NCBI GenBank assembly: GCA_004764695.1
Contig: SMSO01000035.1
Location: 1,362,001-1,426,000, forward strand
DNA: 64,000 nt
Source: Schizochytrium sp. TIO01
Taxonomy: Eukaryota > Sar > Bigyra > Thraustochytrida > Thraustochytriidae
Direction: 5' to 3'
The notes under the pieces were generated by a model that saw nothing but the letters and a program-made list of their open reading frames with translations, ran no database searches and was not told the DNA's origin. Below are positions 52,160 to 63,721 of the stretch, piece by piece (the first letter of the stretch is position 1; every line of letters starts with the position of its first letter). Position numbers and translations under genes: made by a program.

Positions 52160-53880
52160 AATTCATGCAGCTAACGACGAGCTTAAGATCTCGAACTCCA
52201 TTGACGATTTCACTTTTGCCAACCAATCCTGCTACTCTTCAATTCTTCAAACCCTCTTTCTATGGTCGAGTTAAAGCCGCATTTTCCATTTACTCTTCTC
52301 ACTCATGTTATTGCTTCCTATCTCTAGCTGGAGATAGAGAGATCCATCCAATCTGCTTTGCCGCAATTCTCAACGTCATGACGAGATCAACGTGAAGAAG
52401 GCCAAGTCTCAAGCGAACAAGCTGCGTAGCCATCCAGTCAGTCAGACCTGTGCACAGTCCGCAGCTTTGCGCAGTTTGGCGGACAGCGCTACCTTCTCTC
52501 TCTTCGCAATCTTCAACGTCGTCTTGAATGTTTTGTAGCAGCAGCGCGGCAGATTATAAAGGCGTAACAAGCCGAGAACTGCTCGATGGCTGCTACGAAG
52601 CAATCAAGCCCAGCCGCAGTTCTTCTGCAGGCCGCCCTCGCTCGCTTGCTTGCTTGCGTGGGAGCAGCAGGCTCACGCTCGGCTCCGTCCCAGTTCTTCG
52701 TGAACTCCTCCTCGACGCAGGCAGGCCCACGCAAGGGCTCCATCCACGGGCTTCAGGATGGCCTCATCCATCGATCGATCAGTCGATTCATCGTTCTATC
52801 CATCTCTCCACACCATAGTTTTTTAGCTCTTCTTCGACGTGTATCCAATTATAAAGATTTATACAGTACATATTGTATACATGCATTGTCAGTTTAAACA
52901 GAAAGAAAAGGCGAAAGAAAGGCAGGTTCAAGATCTTAAGCGGAGTGCACACCATTTCATTTCTTGCTGGGGATATATAGCAGCAGTATGGGACATCACT
53001 TATCCTTGTTTATTATTTACCCTATATGTTGTCGTACATGTTGTGTATGTTTAAATTAATAAATTTGATAAAAAATAAAATAAAATAATAATGATACTTT
53101 TAGAAAAGAAGAGTGCATATCTATCTATCTATCTATCTACTTAGGTGCCTTTCTTTCTGCGGTGATCCATCGATCGACAATGTCTCCACGTGGGCCGACA
53201 GGGTGTCGGGAGGACGCCTTCCTCGGTTGGCACAGTCTGTGTCTGTAGCGGCTCAAGAGGCTGCCTTCCCGGCGGATAAGGGGCTTTATTTCACGAGCGC
53301 GAGATCCTGAACCTGCAGTGAACTCGAGCGCCGGTTCTGCTCAGATCGCCAGTTCTGCGGTAAGAACCAACTTGCGTCGCAAGAGTTAATACGAGCTTAA
53401 GGTGGAGGGCCTCCTTGGGACAAAACGCTGCTATCATCTTATATCATCAACATTAAAAAAAATAAAATAGCAACAGCAAAAGCTCATCAGTTTATTTCGT
53501 TAATTTAAAAAAAGAAAAAAAGTGATTTTCCTGTGAGATCTTCAGAACCAACTAATACTACTAGTAGGGACCTAGGTATTAATTAGGTTTTCTACTTGTC
53601 TGGCCGGCGAAGAAGGTTTTTCTTCTCTTGAAATAGTCTTCGATGCAATCGATAAGAAGTGCCTTCTATGGGCCTCTATCTCACGTCGCAAGATTTGAGA
53701 CTCTACGCTCTCGCCAACCTTTTCGATGCTCCTTTTCAGCTTCAAGTTTGTAACGCAACTCTATATAACTTTCTATTTCTGTTTGTAAAATCGCCAGAAT
53801 TTGTTCCTTCCTTCTCTAAAGAGAAGGACATGGTAGCCATAGAGTAATATCCATGTGGGGGCTTCTGCCTACTCACTTCA

Positions 53881-53993
53881 ATTGATTGATTGATCGATCG
53901 ATCGATTGATCGATTGATTGATTGATTGATTGGTTGGTTGATTGATTGGATTCATTGATTGATTGATTGATTGATTCATTCATTCATTCATTT
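53881..53993 (+). repeat. Compound (GATT)/(GATC)/(CATT) array
   Basis: About 28 tetranucleotide units switching among GATT, GATC, GGTT and CATT. Same unit family as the array 1.7 kb to the left and as a short GATT run at 57661-57690. Confidence 0.92.
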
Positions 53994-56900
53994 CCTTCTA
54001 CGTAGTGGGTGCATTCATTGAGGGGAACACACACCGGGCTCCGTCTTACACGATGCCATTACAATTAATTCACAATCACTCTTCACTTCACTCCTCAAGA
54101 CAGAGACTCTGGCTTGTGAGATTGTCGCAAAGACTTCATCGCAGCAAGCTCTCTCTTGTAAGAGCAGAGTTTGAGATAGTTTGCTGCGATGATGGCTCTC
54201 ATGCTCTAGAGAATCAGGCCAAGTTCTCTCAAGTTTCCTGAGCATGTATTACGGCCGCCACAAGGGCGGCGGGTCGGTCAAGTGACTCTTAGACGATCAA
54301 GATGATCACATTTGTTTGTATGATGCCTATCTTCAATCAAACCAACAGAGCTTTACATCCATCGCCCATGATCTTCATATTCATCTGAGCGAAACTACTC
54401 ATCACGAATTATGGGCGAAGAATCTTTCTGTCTGCCTACGCATAGACATATTAATTTTAAAAAGGCATCTTTGTTTCATCTATTCAAAAACATAGACTCT
54501 ACACAGAAAAATTAGATACATTAGATAGATAGATAGATAAAGAGTAGGTACTACTGCTTTCTTCTATGAGCCTAACGCACGAGTTCTAGACTTCTGGGTA
54601 GCGGAGGGCTAACTACCCAGGGCCGAGTAGGAACTTTTCCGTCTTTCGTCTTTTGTTTTGTTTTTCCTCCCTCATCAGAACTTCCTTTTCAAGATTGCTG
54701 AATCCTTTTATGCCTTTTCAATTAATTCCTTTCTTCCTTTTTCCCTCTTTTGGAAGGCGCCATGCTGCTCGCGCACGGCCACAGAGATACCTTAATAATC
54801 ACGGGTTTCGGGTATTTAGAGGTTAGGAGGTTTAGGAGGTGATGGCGTCGACGCGACGGGCCACACGACCACTTTCATTCAATTAATTTTGAAAGAAAGA
54901 GCAACTTTATTTAAAGAGTTTGGGGTGTTTATTTGCTGTTTCTTCTATGGTATAGGGTAGGCGGGCTGCTAAGAGAGCAATTGTGGTTGCTCAGAGTAAA
55001 AGAGTTTTTTTTGCGGCTGGGATGAAGGCAATAAAAGGTTTCTTACTTTGGTTTTCTTCTTCTTCTTCTTTTAATTAAAAAGAAATAATCAAATAATTAA
55101 TTATATAAAACAATAATGAGGTTTGCTATAACTGGGGAAAGCAGAAGCAACGAATGATAGCAACGATTCATTCATTGATCATTGATCATTTATCATTCTT
55201 CGTGCTTCGTGTGGTGCTCTTGAAAACTCAGTGATGAACGAAGGAAATAAGATTCACATGAATTCAAACAGGGTCGATAATGCATAGTTTAAACTAGATC
55301 AGAATCGCTCCGTTCGTCGTTTGTTTTGTTTTGCTTTGCTTTGTTTTGCTTTGCTTTGCCTTTTCCATACTTCATTTTTCCAGAAATTAATTATCAAAAT
55401 ACCTTTTATATGTAGCTTTTGCTTTGCTATCTTTCCGCCTCGAATTTCATCTTCAAAACGTGGCCGCTTCGTTCAACTGAGTGAAATATTCGCGCAATCT
55501 TCATTTCGAGATCAGTTAGGGCCCAATTGTGCGAATGGCTTGAATTGCTCGAATCGATTGAGCTGATCGCATAATAGAACAAGCCCCCGAAGACGAAGAT
55601 TTGGCTTTCGAAAGAAACTATCATAGTTCTTCTTTTGTTCACTGCGCTCACTTTTTAATTCTCTGGTCTGCGATTTTTCGGAGATCTTTCTCTCTCTCTC
55701 TCTCTCTTTCTCGCTCAGACAGAGTCGGAATTCTGCCTTCTTCAAAGCTGGGAACTCGAAGTCTGCTTCCGAGTCCACGGGCTTTCATCAAAAAGAACTC
55801 GAGATCCGCAATGCTCGGGAACAGACCCTTTCAACTCTTGAAGGTGGCAAAGGCACAGACAGAGTGAGTTGCGAACCCTCCCTTTTGCTCCTCGTTGAGA
55901 GCTTTTACATTTATTTATTTACATTACAAAAGGCTTAGAACTATGCTTTTCACTCTTCTTGCATATTTTAGAAAAGGGAGCTTGTGGAAGGCTGTTGCAC
56001 CAACACTATAGAGACAGGGAACGGTATAGGTAAACTGCAAGTGAGTTATGCGGAATGGTCTATAGCAAAGTCGCGTTTCGAATGCTCTTGGAGAACATTC
56101 ATTGGGTCTCTGAAGAAGAATCGTTGGGTTTTCCGCATGTTTTAATTGCTTATCTTATGTTCGAGCACGGCTGAATTGTTTTTTAACTTTAAAATAAATG
56201 GAAAAAAGAAAAGAAAAGAAAAATTAATTTATGAACCTTTTATTCCTTTCTTATAAAAATGTTTTGAAGGTAAGAAATATGTTTTTTTTTAATTAATTTA
56301 ATTTTTTTCCTCAAAAACAAGCTTTCTCTATTTTTTTCATTCTTCAAGTTTGAAATTTATTGCAAAGTATGGTCACTTCAATCTCTAATCTTCAATTCTC
56401 GCCGTCGCCGTCGCTCCGCGGGTCCCTGGTTTGCTGCGCGCCGCGGGCTGGGAACCGACTCCCACGTAGTTGTCTAGATCACTGCTGCGCAGCGCCGGAA
56501 TTCGCGAGACAACTGACTCGATCTGCGGCAGCGGATCTCTGAGTATAGGAGACAAAGAAAACTTTCCGACCGCTCATTGATCGAAAGAATCGAGTGAGCG
56601 AGGCGCCTCGCGCATACACCTCAAACGAATTCTGGGCAACCCCGCCTCGCCAGCACGCAGCAGCGAGGAGACGGGCGGCGGACGTGAGGAAAGCCTGCAT
56701 AGAAGCGCAGCGAGAGAGTCGCGATCATCGTCGAGGAGATCGCAGCGCCCAGCTCTTGCTTTCTTTCTTTCTTTCTTCATTTCTTTCTTTCCTTCCCCTT
56801 TGTTCTCTTGTGTTCTCTTCGTTCTTTCTGCTTTGTCTATTTCTCCCTGGTTTACTTACTTCTGCTTCACTTCAATCGGTATAATTAGCCGAAGAGCCTA

Positions 56901-57997
56901 CCTCGCTCTGTGCTGCTCGTGAAGGACTGCCTGGCTCCGATTCGAAGTCGAGCTGCTGTCAGGTTCGCCTTTCACAAGTGCTTCTGCGTGGAGTTTGCCT
57001 TGACAGTTGGGTCATCTTGAAAATCGGCGCACGACGCTTTTGATTTTCAGGTCTCTAGTTCCTAGGTCCTACCGAGAGAACAAGTTTGCACACAGCCTCT
57101 GCTCTGACCACACGACGCAGGTTGCCCTGCGTGAGACCTCCAGCACTCACCCGCTTGAGAGGTTACTCGCTGCGTAAATCCAGTGCTGTGGCCAAAAGAG
57201 GGCGACGACAAACAAAGACAAAGCACCGCCGCCGTCACTATTAATTTACTATTATCTGCATATCTATTCACACACCAGAAAGAAGGCAAAAAGGCGACCT
57301 CGTGCACGCACGCTCGCCATAGACTCAGCAAGCGCTGTTGATTGTTTGGGTCGTGATACAGAGCACCGCCTGCCTCTGCTACCTCTGCTGCTGGTCGTAG
57401 GGTTGAGCGCGATCACCAAAACGAAAGAATCCCCGTTTCTCATTCACCCCTTTCGGTTACCATTATTCTCGCGAACCGATACGGAACCATCGCAAGTTCT
57501 CGCAGAACTGGAGTCTGCCCCTTATTATATCACTTACAACAGTATCACCGATCGGGAGACAGACCGCGACAGTTGCGACGAGGACGGAGACGTTGGCAAC
57601 ACGAGCAGAGTACTAGCAACGAAAACTTAGGTTGTTATCTTTGGGAGATCAATCAAATCTGACTGATTGATTGACTATTAATTGATTGATTCTTAGTGGA
57701 ATTAAAAGCGTAAAGGGAAAAAGCTAAGACCCCTCCTGGTCCCGCTACGATTACTACGTGCGAGGGTCGACGCCAGTAGACCGAACTTGCATTGAAGAAC
57801 TCGGGGGAAAAACCCTTTGTGAAAGGTACTAGCAGGTGCAAGAGGACTGCGGCAACGAACGGAACTCTCCGACCGGTGACGGAAATTGCTGCAAAAGAGG
57901 TGACAGCTTGAGAAGGTAAACAAGCACGAAGATAGCGAGTGCAGAACCCTTTTGGAACCCGCACACGGTAGCGCTGAAGAAGAGTTTTCCGAAGAAT

Positions 57998-58960
57998 ATG
58001 ACTGCTGCTCCCGAGACTGCGGCTAATCTTGCCACACCCAAGACCCGAGTCGTCAGGTTCTCGTTTTCCTCGGTAAGCGAGACAGGGCTTGCAGAAAATA
58101 TAAGCAACGCACAGCAACAACTGCAGGAACAGGAAGACTTGGATGTCCAAGAATCACAAGAGATTGAACCTGTAAGTGTGGCCTCGCAAGCATCAACGAA
58201 AGCAACTATGGTCACAACAGCAATGCAAGACGCGGCGCCTGAGGAGTCCTTTCCCATGTTTAGACCAACAACAATTGTTCCGCAAGATGAGGAAGACGAT
58301 GATTATGACGCAACCCAATTTGGAGGCGGGGCATATACAGCGTCGTCCTCACTTTCGTCACTCTCTTCGAATACAGCCTATAGACCTGTCAGTAAACCCC
58401 GCCCTAAAGGCTTCCTGTCACATATCTTTGCCGCCGACAATGCCAATGCTAATCGCCCTCCTGCTAATCCTTCCTCTGCTTCTGCCTCCGCAGCTTCGTC
58501 CCTTTCATCATCCGTTGCCTCACAGGGATACAAGAGAACCAAATCTCTTGAAGACGCAACACAAGCAGCCATGTACAATGATAATCGCATGTCAAACAAT
58601 AGCGGCGCATCAGCTGCACACCCGGAACGACCGCCACCAATTACGCGGTCCAGGTCTTGGGCTACGGAAGCGGATGGTGCTCAGGGCCGGAACCGCATGG
58701 CGAATTCACCCATGTCTGAAGGCACTCTATTTTTGGACAAATCCTTGGTGCTACGCTTTAGTGAAGGCACTGAAGCAAACATGCCTACAGTGGAGCTTCA
58801 TAAATGTAGACACTGCTCCAAGTTATATCCCCGCACTGTTGGCAGCCCAAATTGGAATATCCCACAGGATGATCAGCCGAAGTCTCTTTTTTGTAGTGGT
58901 GAGTGTTATCTCACACAAGCTGTGATCCGATCGAAGCGTAGTCAACAGCAGCATATGTGA
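57998..58960 (+). CDS. Disordered protein with a C-terminal FCS-like zinc finger
   Basis: 320 residues, ATG start. Residues 1-260 are low complexity (Ser/Ala/Gln-rich, e.g. SSASASAASSLSSSVAS at about 159-175). The C-terminus has Cys270, Cys273, Cys299 and Cys303 (CRHC-x25-CSGEC), a CxxC...FCSxEC arrangement like the FCS/FLZ and related treble-clef fingers, but with a longer middle loop than plant FLZ. That fold usually mediates protein binding. RVVRFSF (17-23) fits the RVxF consensus for PP1 docking, and TRSRSWATE (216-224) and KRTKSLE (179-185) look like basophilic kinase or 14-3-3 sites. These short motifs are suggestive only. Function unknown. Converges on the kinase-like gene at 59847-61277. 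Confidence 0.75.
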   Translation: MTAAPETAANLATPKTRVVRFSFSSVSETGLAENISNAQQQLQEQEDLDVQESQEIEPVSVASQASTKATMVTTAMQDAAPEESFPMFRPTTIVPQDEEDDDYDATQFGGGAYTASSSLSSLSSNTAYRPVSKPRPKGFLSHIFAADNANANRPPANPSSASASAASSLSSSVASQGYKRTKSLEDATQAAMYNDNRMSNNSGASAAHPERPPPITRSRSWATEADGAQGRNRMANSPMSEGTLFLDKSLVLRFSEGTEANMPTVELHKCRHCSKLYPRTVGSPNWNIPQDDQPKSLFCSGECYLTQAVIRSKRSQQQHM

Positions 58961-59846
58961 ACAGTCTTTCTCATTACGGCATTCTGTCCTCACTTGTATA
59001 GTGTCTATACGAGGATATGCCTTCACAGCAGTCACTGAAATGGCTGTCAACTGGAACAAGCTCTGTAATTCCTCCTTCTTCTGAACTCTGTCAACATCAC
59101 CAAGTCAAGTGAACATTTCGCTTGTGTGACATCATGGTGTAGACCCTATATATAGATGTCCATTCATCACCTGCACAGTCCCTCTCCTAGTAGAGGACCT
59201 GTTGTACTCAAAATATCTATTGTCCTGACCTATTCTATGGCTTTCTTTAATCCTGAAAGTACCAGTCAAGTACTTGTATCTCGCGTTGGGAGGTGTTTTT
59301 CTTGATCCGACTGCTCCCCATCTATACCTGCTTCAATTGTCTCTCACTGATCTATCTAATTTGGTCAATCGGAGTCGTGAGCTCTTAACTTAAACGATGG
59401 GCCGCCATTTTATTTTTATAAATCTATCAAACTATTTTACGTCAAGTTTTTCGATGTTGCCTTCCCTTGCTTGTAGGAAGCATACCTTGAATCAGTTCAC
59501 TAGAGTTATGTTTAAAAACATCATTTCCCCATTCTCACGATGGAAGACTTTTGTTAATAAATATGGTTTCACCCAAACGCAGGAAAGCATAAATATTGCA
59601 TATCGAAGGTCAAGTGATACATTATTGTAGAGTTAAGTCAATATTTGGAAATTGAAATACACTGTGCTGATAAGTTGGCCAACCGAACAGCTAGAAATCG
59701 TCTATCTCCATGTTTTGTAAAAATATATTTATATATACATTTAGAAGTCGATTTTTTTTTTGGCTCAGTTAACAAAACAAAATTATAAGCAGTTTATATA
59801 CTGGTATTTGGAAATCTTCAGTGGTCAGTTTCCTTCCTCTCGAAAA
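58961..59846. other. Convergent 3' intergenic region
   Basis: 886 bp between convergent stops, pyrimidine-rich then AT-rich. The frame at 59397-59630 is not supported. Nothing recognised. Confidence 0.55.
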
Positions 59847-61277
59847 TCAGGTAAATTCAGCTAAGAAGGCCTCTGCGTATGCTTCAGCAGAAAGGATTTC
59901 GTGATTATCCGTCACAGCGAGTGTGGTTTCGATCCGCTCGATCATCGTTACATCTCGATCACTGGCCGGGACCCAACCTCTCTCTAGGTAATATCTGAAC
60001 ATATCTACTTGTGCAAGCTCTACTAGGCGTAAAAGTTTTTCTGGAGGCAGAGCTGCGAAACGTGGGCAAATTTCAACCAGAGTCCCCCAGTAATGCTCTA
60101 CAAGGTGCGCCATATCTTCGAAGTAATCCCCCTTTGCATCAGGAAAGCACAGATAAGCAATGTCCACACAACCTAAACCAAGACCTGTGAATTGAAAATC
60201 AACACCAGCACAAGATTCATCGCTTAGAAATAGGTTTGCTGCCTTCAGGTCTCCATGAATCACTGTTACAAAATCTTGCAAGGCTCTTGAAAGCTTGAGG
60301 CAAAGATCTCGCAAAGGAGCACCATCCTCTTTTCCAAAATTATCCATGGGGTGTAAAAGAGCATTCAAGGCAATACGAGCATTATTTACTCGAGCGCCAA
60401 GTGTTTTAATACCAGGTTTGGCTAGAATAGCAGGCTGTTTTTTCCCAAGGTATTGCGAGCATTGCGGCCAGCTAGAGGAAGGTTTGCTATCATTCGGATT
60501 ACCGCTACGCAATGAGCACTTTCCAAGACTCCAAAAAGCGCCCGACATCCACCCCCCTGGTCCCTCAATTTCTGCCCTGTTCCGAGCAAGCAGTTGGAGA
60601 GCTTCGTGACGTGCCTTCGCCGCAAACAGCGCACCGTGAAAATTAGCGATCCAGCTTACTGCAAGCTCTGCATCAAGGCCCTTAAGAAAGTCCGGGTGCC
60701 TCGGAAACGCAACACGGAGATCCTCAAGCGCAAATGCGTAATCTCCTCGCTTGGGCTCTGTTTCTACGCCCAAACACGCTGGAATAGCGCAAGTTGGAGC
60801 CAAGACTCTCAATTCTGGCGCCATTCGAGCATAGAATCTTGCTTCCATTGCATAAGATCTTGCCAGAAATTCCTCGCGCGGGCTAAATCCGCTTTCGGCC
60901 CCGAGGTCAACAAGTTTGCAAATAATCAATGGCGCCTTATCTAAAGAAAGAGATGCCTCAAAAACTGGTGTTGACCTCCCGCCTGTGAAGGCCTCTCCCA
61001 CAGTCTTCTGTACCGCCAAGCCTTGCTCTGCATGTTTCAAAACAGCTTCACCTTTTAGGTCAAGGTCCTTGGCATTTTTTTTGAGCGCCTCCAAGAGTTT
61101 CACGCCATCTAAGTCGCGCAAGGCTCTTGCAAGAGCGCCCTCTGCAGCCAAATCGGCGTCCTTTCCGCCTTTGCCTCGTGTCTTCGTGGCCTTTCCTCCA
61201 CTTGTTGACGTATTCAATGCGCCATTCGAGGTAGATGAACTTGCCCGAGCGGCCTGGGCCTTCTTGCCGCGTGCCAT
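59847..61277 (-). CDS. APH/CHK-like (EcKL/DUF1679-type) small-molecule kinase
   Basis: 476 residues from the first ATG; the longer frame starts at TTG 61358. Residues 1-45 are basic and Ala/Ser/Lys-rich (MARGKKAQAARASSS; KATKTRGKGGKDADL). The kinase-like fold follows: PLIICKLVD (116-124, likely ATP-binding Lys122), MEARFYARMAPEL (about 144-156, conserved Glu), YAFALEDLR (hinge), catalytic loop VIHGDLKAANLF (339-350) and metal-binding VDFQFTGLGLGCVDIAYL (359-376). The HGDLxxxN plus VDFQ pattern is typical of the aminoglycoside phosphotransferase/CHK/ecdysteroid-kinase-like group rather than protein kinases. Substrate cannot be told from sequence. Divergent from kynureninase across about 1 kb. 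Confidence 0.83.
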   Translation of the reverse strand: MARGKKAQAARASSSTSNGALNTSTSGGKATKTRGKGGKDADLAAEGALARALRDLDGVKLLEALKKNAKDLDLKGEAVLKHAEQGLAVQKTVGEAFTGGRSTPVFEASLSLDKAPLIICKLVDLGAESGFSPREEFLARSYAMEARFYARMAPELRVLAPTCAIPACLGVETEPKRGDYAFALEDLRVAFPRHPDFLKGLDAELAVSWIANFHGALFAAKARHEALQLLARNRAEIEGPGGWMSGAFWSLGKCSLRSGNPNDSKPSSSWPQCSQYLGKKQPAILAKPGIKTLGARVNNARIALNALLHPMDNFGKEDGAPLRDLCLKLSRALQDFVTVIHGDLKAANLFLSDESCAGVDFQFTGLGLGCVDIAYLCFPDAKGDYFEDMAHLVEHYWGTLVEICPRFAALPPEKLLRLVELAQVDMFRYYLERGWVPASDRDVTMIERIETTLAVTDNHEILSAEAYAEAFLAEFT

Positions 61278-62269
61278 GCCTATGGAGATTGAACAAATCC
61301 TCACAGAAATGCTTCGTTGTGGCAAAATAGTGACTATGTGCAATTTACGACTATCCAAGTCTTCTCTTTAGCCTTATACTTAGTAGGTAACAAACAGTAT
61401 ATAGCATAAAGTTCACAAACCTTCGAACAACTTTCTAACATTCCACTCATGGCTTCAAAACATGAATCTATATTCTCTCCCTCTCTCTCAACTCAGGAAG
61501 ATAGATGTAATTGGATGTGGATCCAATGCATTCTTTGTGAGCTTTTTCCACGAAACTGTATTCTGCAAATTAATCCCAATGGATAAAGGAGAATTGAAAC
61601 TCGCAACCGCTTGCCTTATGATCTCCTTGGCTTGAACCACATGTACGCACACTTGCGAACACGCATCAAGATGACGGCCAACGCAGGATTCGCAGGTGGT
61701 AATCGATCGCTCTTGCAGGAACATCCATTCCCTTCTTTGTGCCGCTCATTCGCAGTATCAAACTTACTTACTTCAAATTCGACAAAAGATTGGTTCGCGA
61801 ACGATCCCTATGGCTGCTAACATACTCAGATGCTGCATCGAAGCTGTGCAAAACCAGGCCCAAGCACGAAGAATACAACGACTTATCCTGAGCAATACGT
61901 TGTCAGTCACAAAAGCTCAATACCTTCAAAGAAAATGACAATAGATGAATTGCATGCATGAATTGAAAGTCAATGGGAAGAAAAAAGACCATGTAAATAA
62001 TAGCTCGTAAGTATACAATACTTATCATTACGGCGTGAAATTAGGCTAAATTGGATCACATTCACAGCGTTCAGCATCTTTCGCTCGCTCACAATCTGCT
62101 GTGACGACAGAAGAGTCCGTCTAGGCCAAATATCAAAAGCAGTTCGCCTTCGCTTTGGTCGACGTCGGCTCGAAGAGGCAGTGCCACGCGGTTGTATTGA
62201 AGGACAAAAGCAAAGTTGAAACTTACTCATCGCTGTAGGTGCAAACGAATCAGTTGTCGAGAGGTCAAC
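61278..62269. promoter_or_regulatory. Divergent intergenic region between the kinase-like gene and kynureninase
   Basis: 992 bp between divergent starts, holding both promoters. Short ORFs at 61488-61938 have no family features. No specific element recognised. Confidence 0.5.
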
Positions 62270-63721
62270 ATGTCGCTTCTGGAGTCCGCTGCAGCAGAGC
62301 TGGGCGTTGCTCTAGAACCTGGTGTCGAGACTGAAGGTGACCAAGAAAACAAAACCCTCGCGTCCAGATGGTTTGCAGAGCAAATGGACACTCGTGATGA
62401 GCTTGCTAGTCTGCGAGATCAATTCCTCTTTCCCAGGGCAGCTCGCGGTGCAAATGCTTCGGACGCAAAAGATGCTCAGACCGTCGACAAAGACGACCTT
62501 AACGCTAAGAAATCCCTTGCAGAGAAGGAGTGTGTTTACTTGTGTGGAAATTCTCTTGGATTGCAGCCTCGCAAAGCTCGCGAGTATGTATCCGAGGAGC
62601 TTGACAAGTGGGCAGAGCTCGCCGTAGAGGGTCACTTCACGGACCCGAGACCTTGGGTCACTGTTGATGAGCTTTGCGTAGACGACATGGCTGCTGTAGT
62701 TGGTGCCAAAAGTAGCGAAGTGGCTATTATGAACAGCCTCAGTGTGAATCTTCATCTAATGATGGTCTCTTTTTACAGGCCTAATGGCGCTCGTTGCAAG
62801 ATCTTGGTGGAGGGCAAAAGCTTTCCTTCAGATTGGATTGCAACCCGTTCTCAGATCAAAGAAAAGGGATTTGATCCTGACGAGTGTCTCATAGAGCTCC
62901 GACCTCGCTCCGGTGAAGAAACTCTTCGAACCGAGGATATCGAGGCTGCCATTGAGGAGCATGCTGATTCTCTTGCGCTGGTGATGCTGTCTGGAATCCA
63001 GTACTACACTGGACAAGCCTTTGAAATGGATAAAATTGCAAAAGCTGTGCGCAAACACTGCGGAGATGAATGCCGAGTTGGTTTCGACCTGGCTCACGCC
63101 GTTGGTAACCTTGAACTCAAGCTGCACGAGTGGGGTGTAGATTTTGCTTGCTGGTGCACCTACAAGTACTTGAACAGTGGCCCTGGCGGAATCGGAGGCT
63201 GCTTTGTACATGAGAGGTTTGGCGATGGAAAGGATCTTGTGCGTTTTGAAGGTTGGTGGGGCCACCGCAAGACTGACCGCTTCAAGATGGAGCCTAACTT
63301 TATTCCTAGCCAAGGTGCATTTGGTTGGCAGCTGAGCAATCCGTGTGTGCTTCCTATTGCAACACTTAGAGCTTCTCTCGAGCTATTTCGCGAGGCTACC
63401 ATGCCTCGACTTCGAGCAAAGTCTGAGTCCCTCACCCGCTATCTCGAGCTGCTTCTGGAGTCTGAGTTGCCCGAGGGGACATGCAAATCTATCACTCCGG
63501 GATATGATCGTCGCCATGAACGCGGTTGCCAGCTATCTCTTGTTTTTAGCCAACCTGTAAAAGCTGTCCATGTCGAGGTTGAAAAACGTGGTGTCATCTG
63601 CGACATGCGTGAGCCAGATGTCATGCGTATTGCTCCTGCCCCACTCTACAACTCTTATGTAGATGTATGGGAGTTTGTGCAGATCCTTAAGGAATGCCTT
63701 TCTCAGAAATCTTCGGCATAG
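62270..63721 (+). CDS. KYNU: Kynureninase
   Basis: 483 residues from ATG 62270; the upstream frame begins at TTG. A PLP enzyme that splits kynurenine or 3-hydroxykynurenine to (3-hydroxy)anthranilate and alanine, in tryptophan breakdown and de novo NAD synthesis. Motifs: YLCGNSLGLQPRKAREYV (about 90-107), HFTDPRPWVTVDE (122-134), MLSGIQYYTGQAF (239-251), FDLAHAVGN (272-280, with Asp273 for the PLP ring nitrogen), CTYKYLNSGPGGIGG (296-310, with Lys299 forming the Schiff base) and FEGWWGHRK (326-334). Length matches the eukaryotic enzyme (about 465), with a small Asp/Lys-rich insert at about 60-85 (DAKDAQTVDKDDLNAKK) before the first core strand. No targeting peptide; probably cytosolic. Confidence 0.96.
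   Translation: MSLLESAAAELGVALEPGVETEGDQENKTLASRWFAEQMDTRDELASLRDQFLFPRAARGANASDAKDAQTVDKDDLNAKKSLAEKECVYLCGNSLGLQPRKAREYVSEELDKWAELAVEGHFTDPRPWVTVDELCVDDMAAVVGAKSSEVAIMNSLSVNLHLMMVSFYRPNGARCKILVEGKSFPSDWIATRSQIKEKGFDPDECLIELRPRSGEETLRTEDIEAAIEEHADSLALVMLSGIQYYTGQAFEMDKIAKAVRKHCGDECRVGFDLAHAVGNLELKLHEWGVDFACWCTYKYLNSGPGGIGGCFVHERFGDGKDLVRFEGWWGHRKTDRFKMEPNFIPSQGAFGWQLSNPCVLPIATLRASLELFREATMPRLRAKSESLTRYLELLLESELPEGTCKSITPGYDRRHERGCQLSLVFSQPVKAVHVEVEKRGVICDMREPDVMRIAPAPLYNSYVDVWEFVQILKECLSQKSSA

Larger units (their letters stand above)
50161..57997. other. Second gene desert, mosaic of GC-rich islands and simple repeats
   Basis: GC-rich, CpG-rich islands at about 50.2-51.75, 52.2-52.8, 53.15-53.42, 56.4-56.75 and 56.9-57.65 kb alternate with AT-rich DNA and tetranucleotide arrays. 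In the islands two or three frames are open at once because stops are scarce, so ORF length is no evidence there. Some stretches read like protein, for example the ATG frame at 52586 with N-terminus MAATKQSSPAAVLLQAAL, and VSTWADRVSGGRLPRLAQ near 53180-53240. No family recognised. The islands could be exons of an intron-rich gene, first exons or promoters, or eroded genes. Other repeats: (ATCT)n at 53117-53139, (GATA)n at 54522-54539, TTTGC run at 55320-55360, (CT)n at 55689-55709. Confidence 0.45.

Noticed and set aside
52586-52897. Plus-strand ATG frame of 103 codons with a targeting-peptide-like N-terminus
   Set aside because: After about 60 codons it runs into GATC repeats and AT-rich DNA with no family match. 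It may be a first exon but is not supported as a gene.
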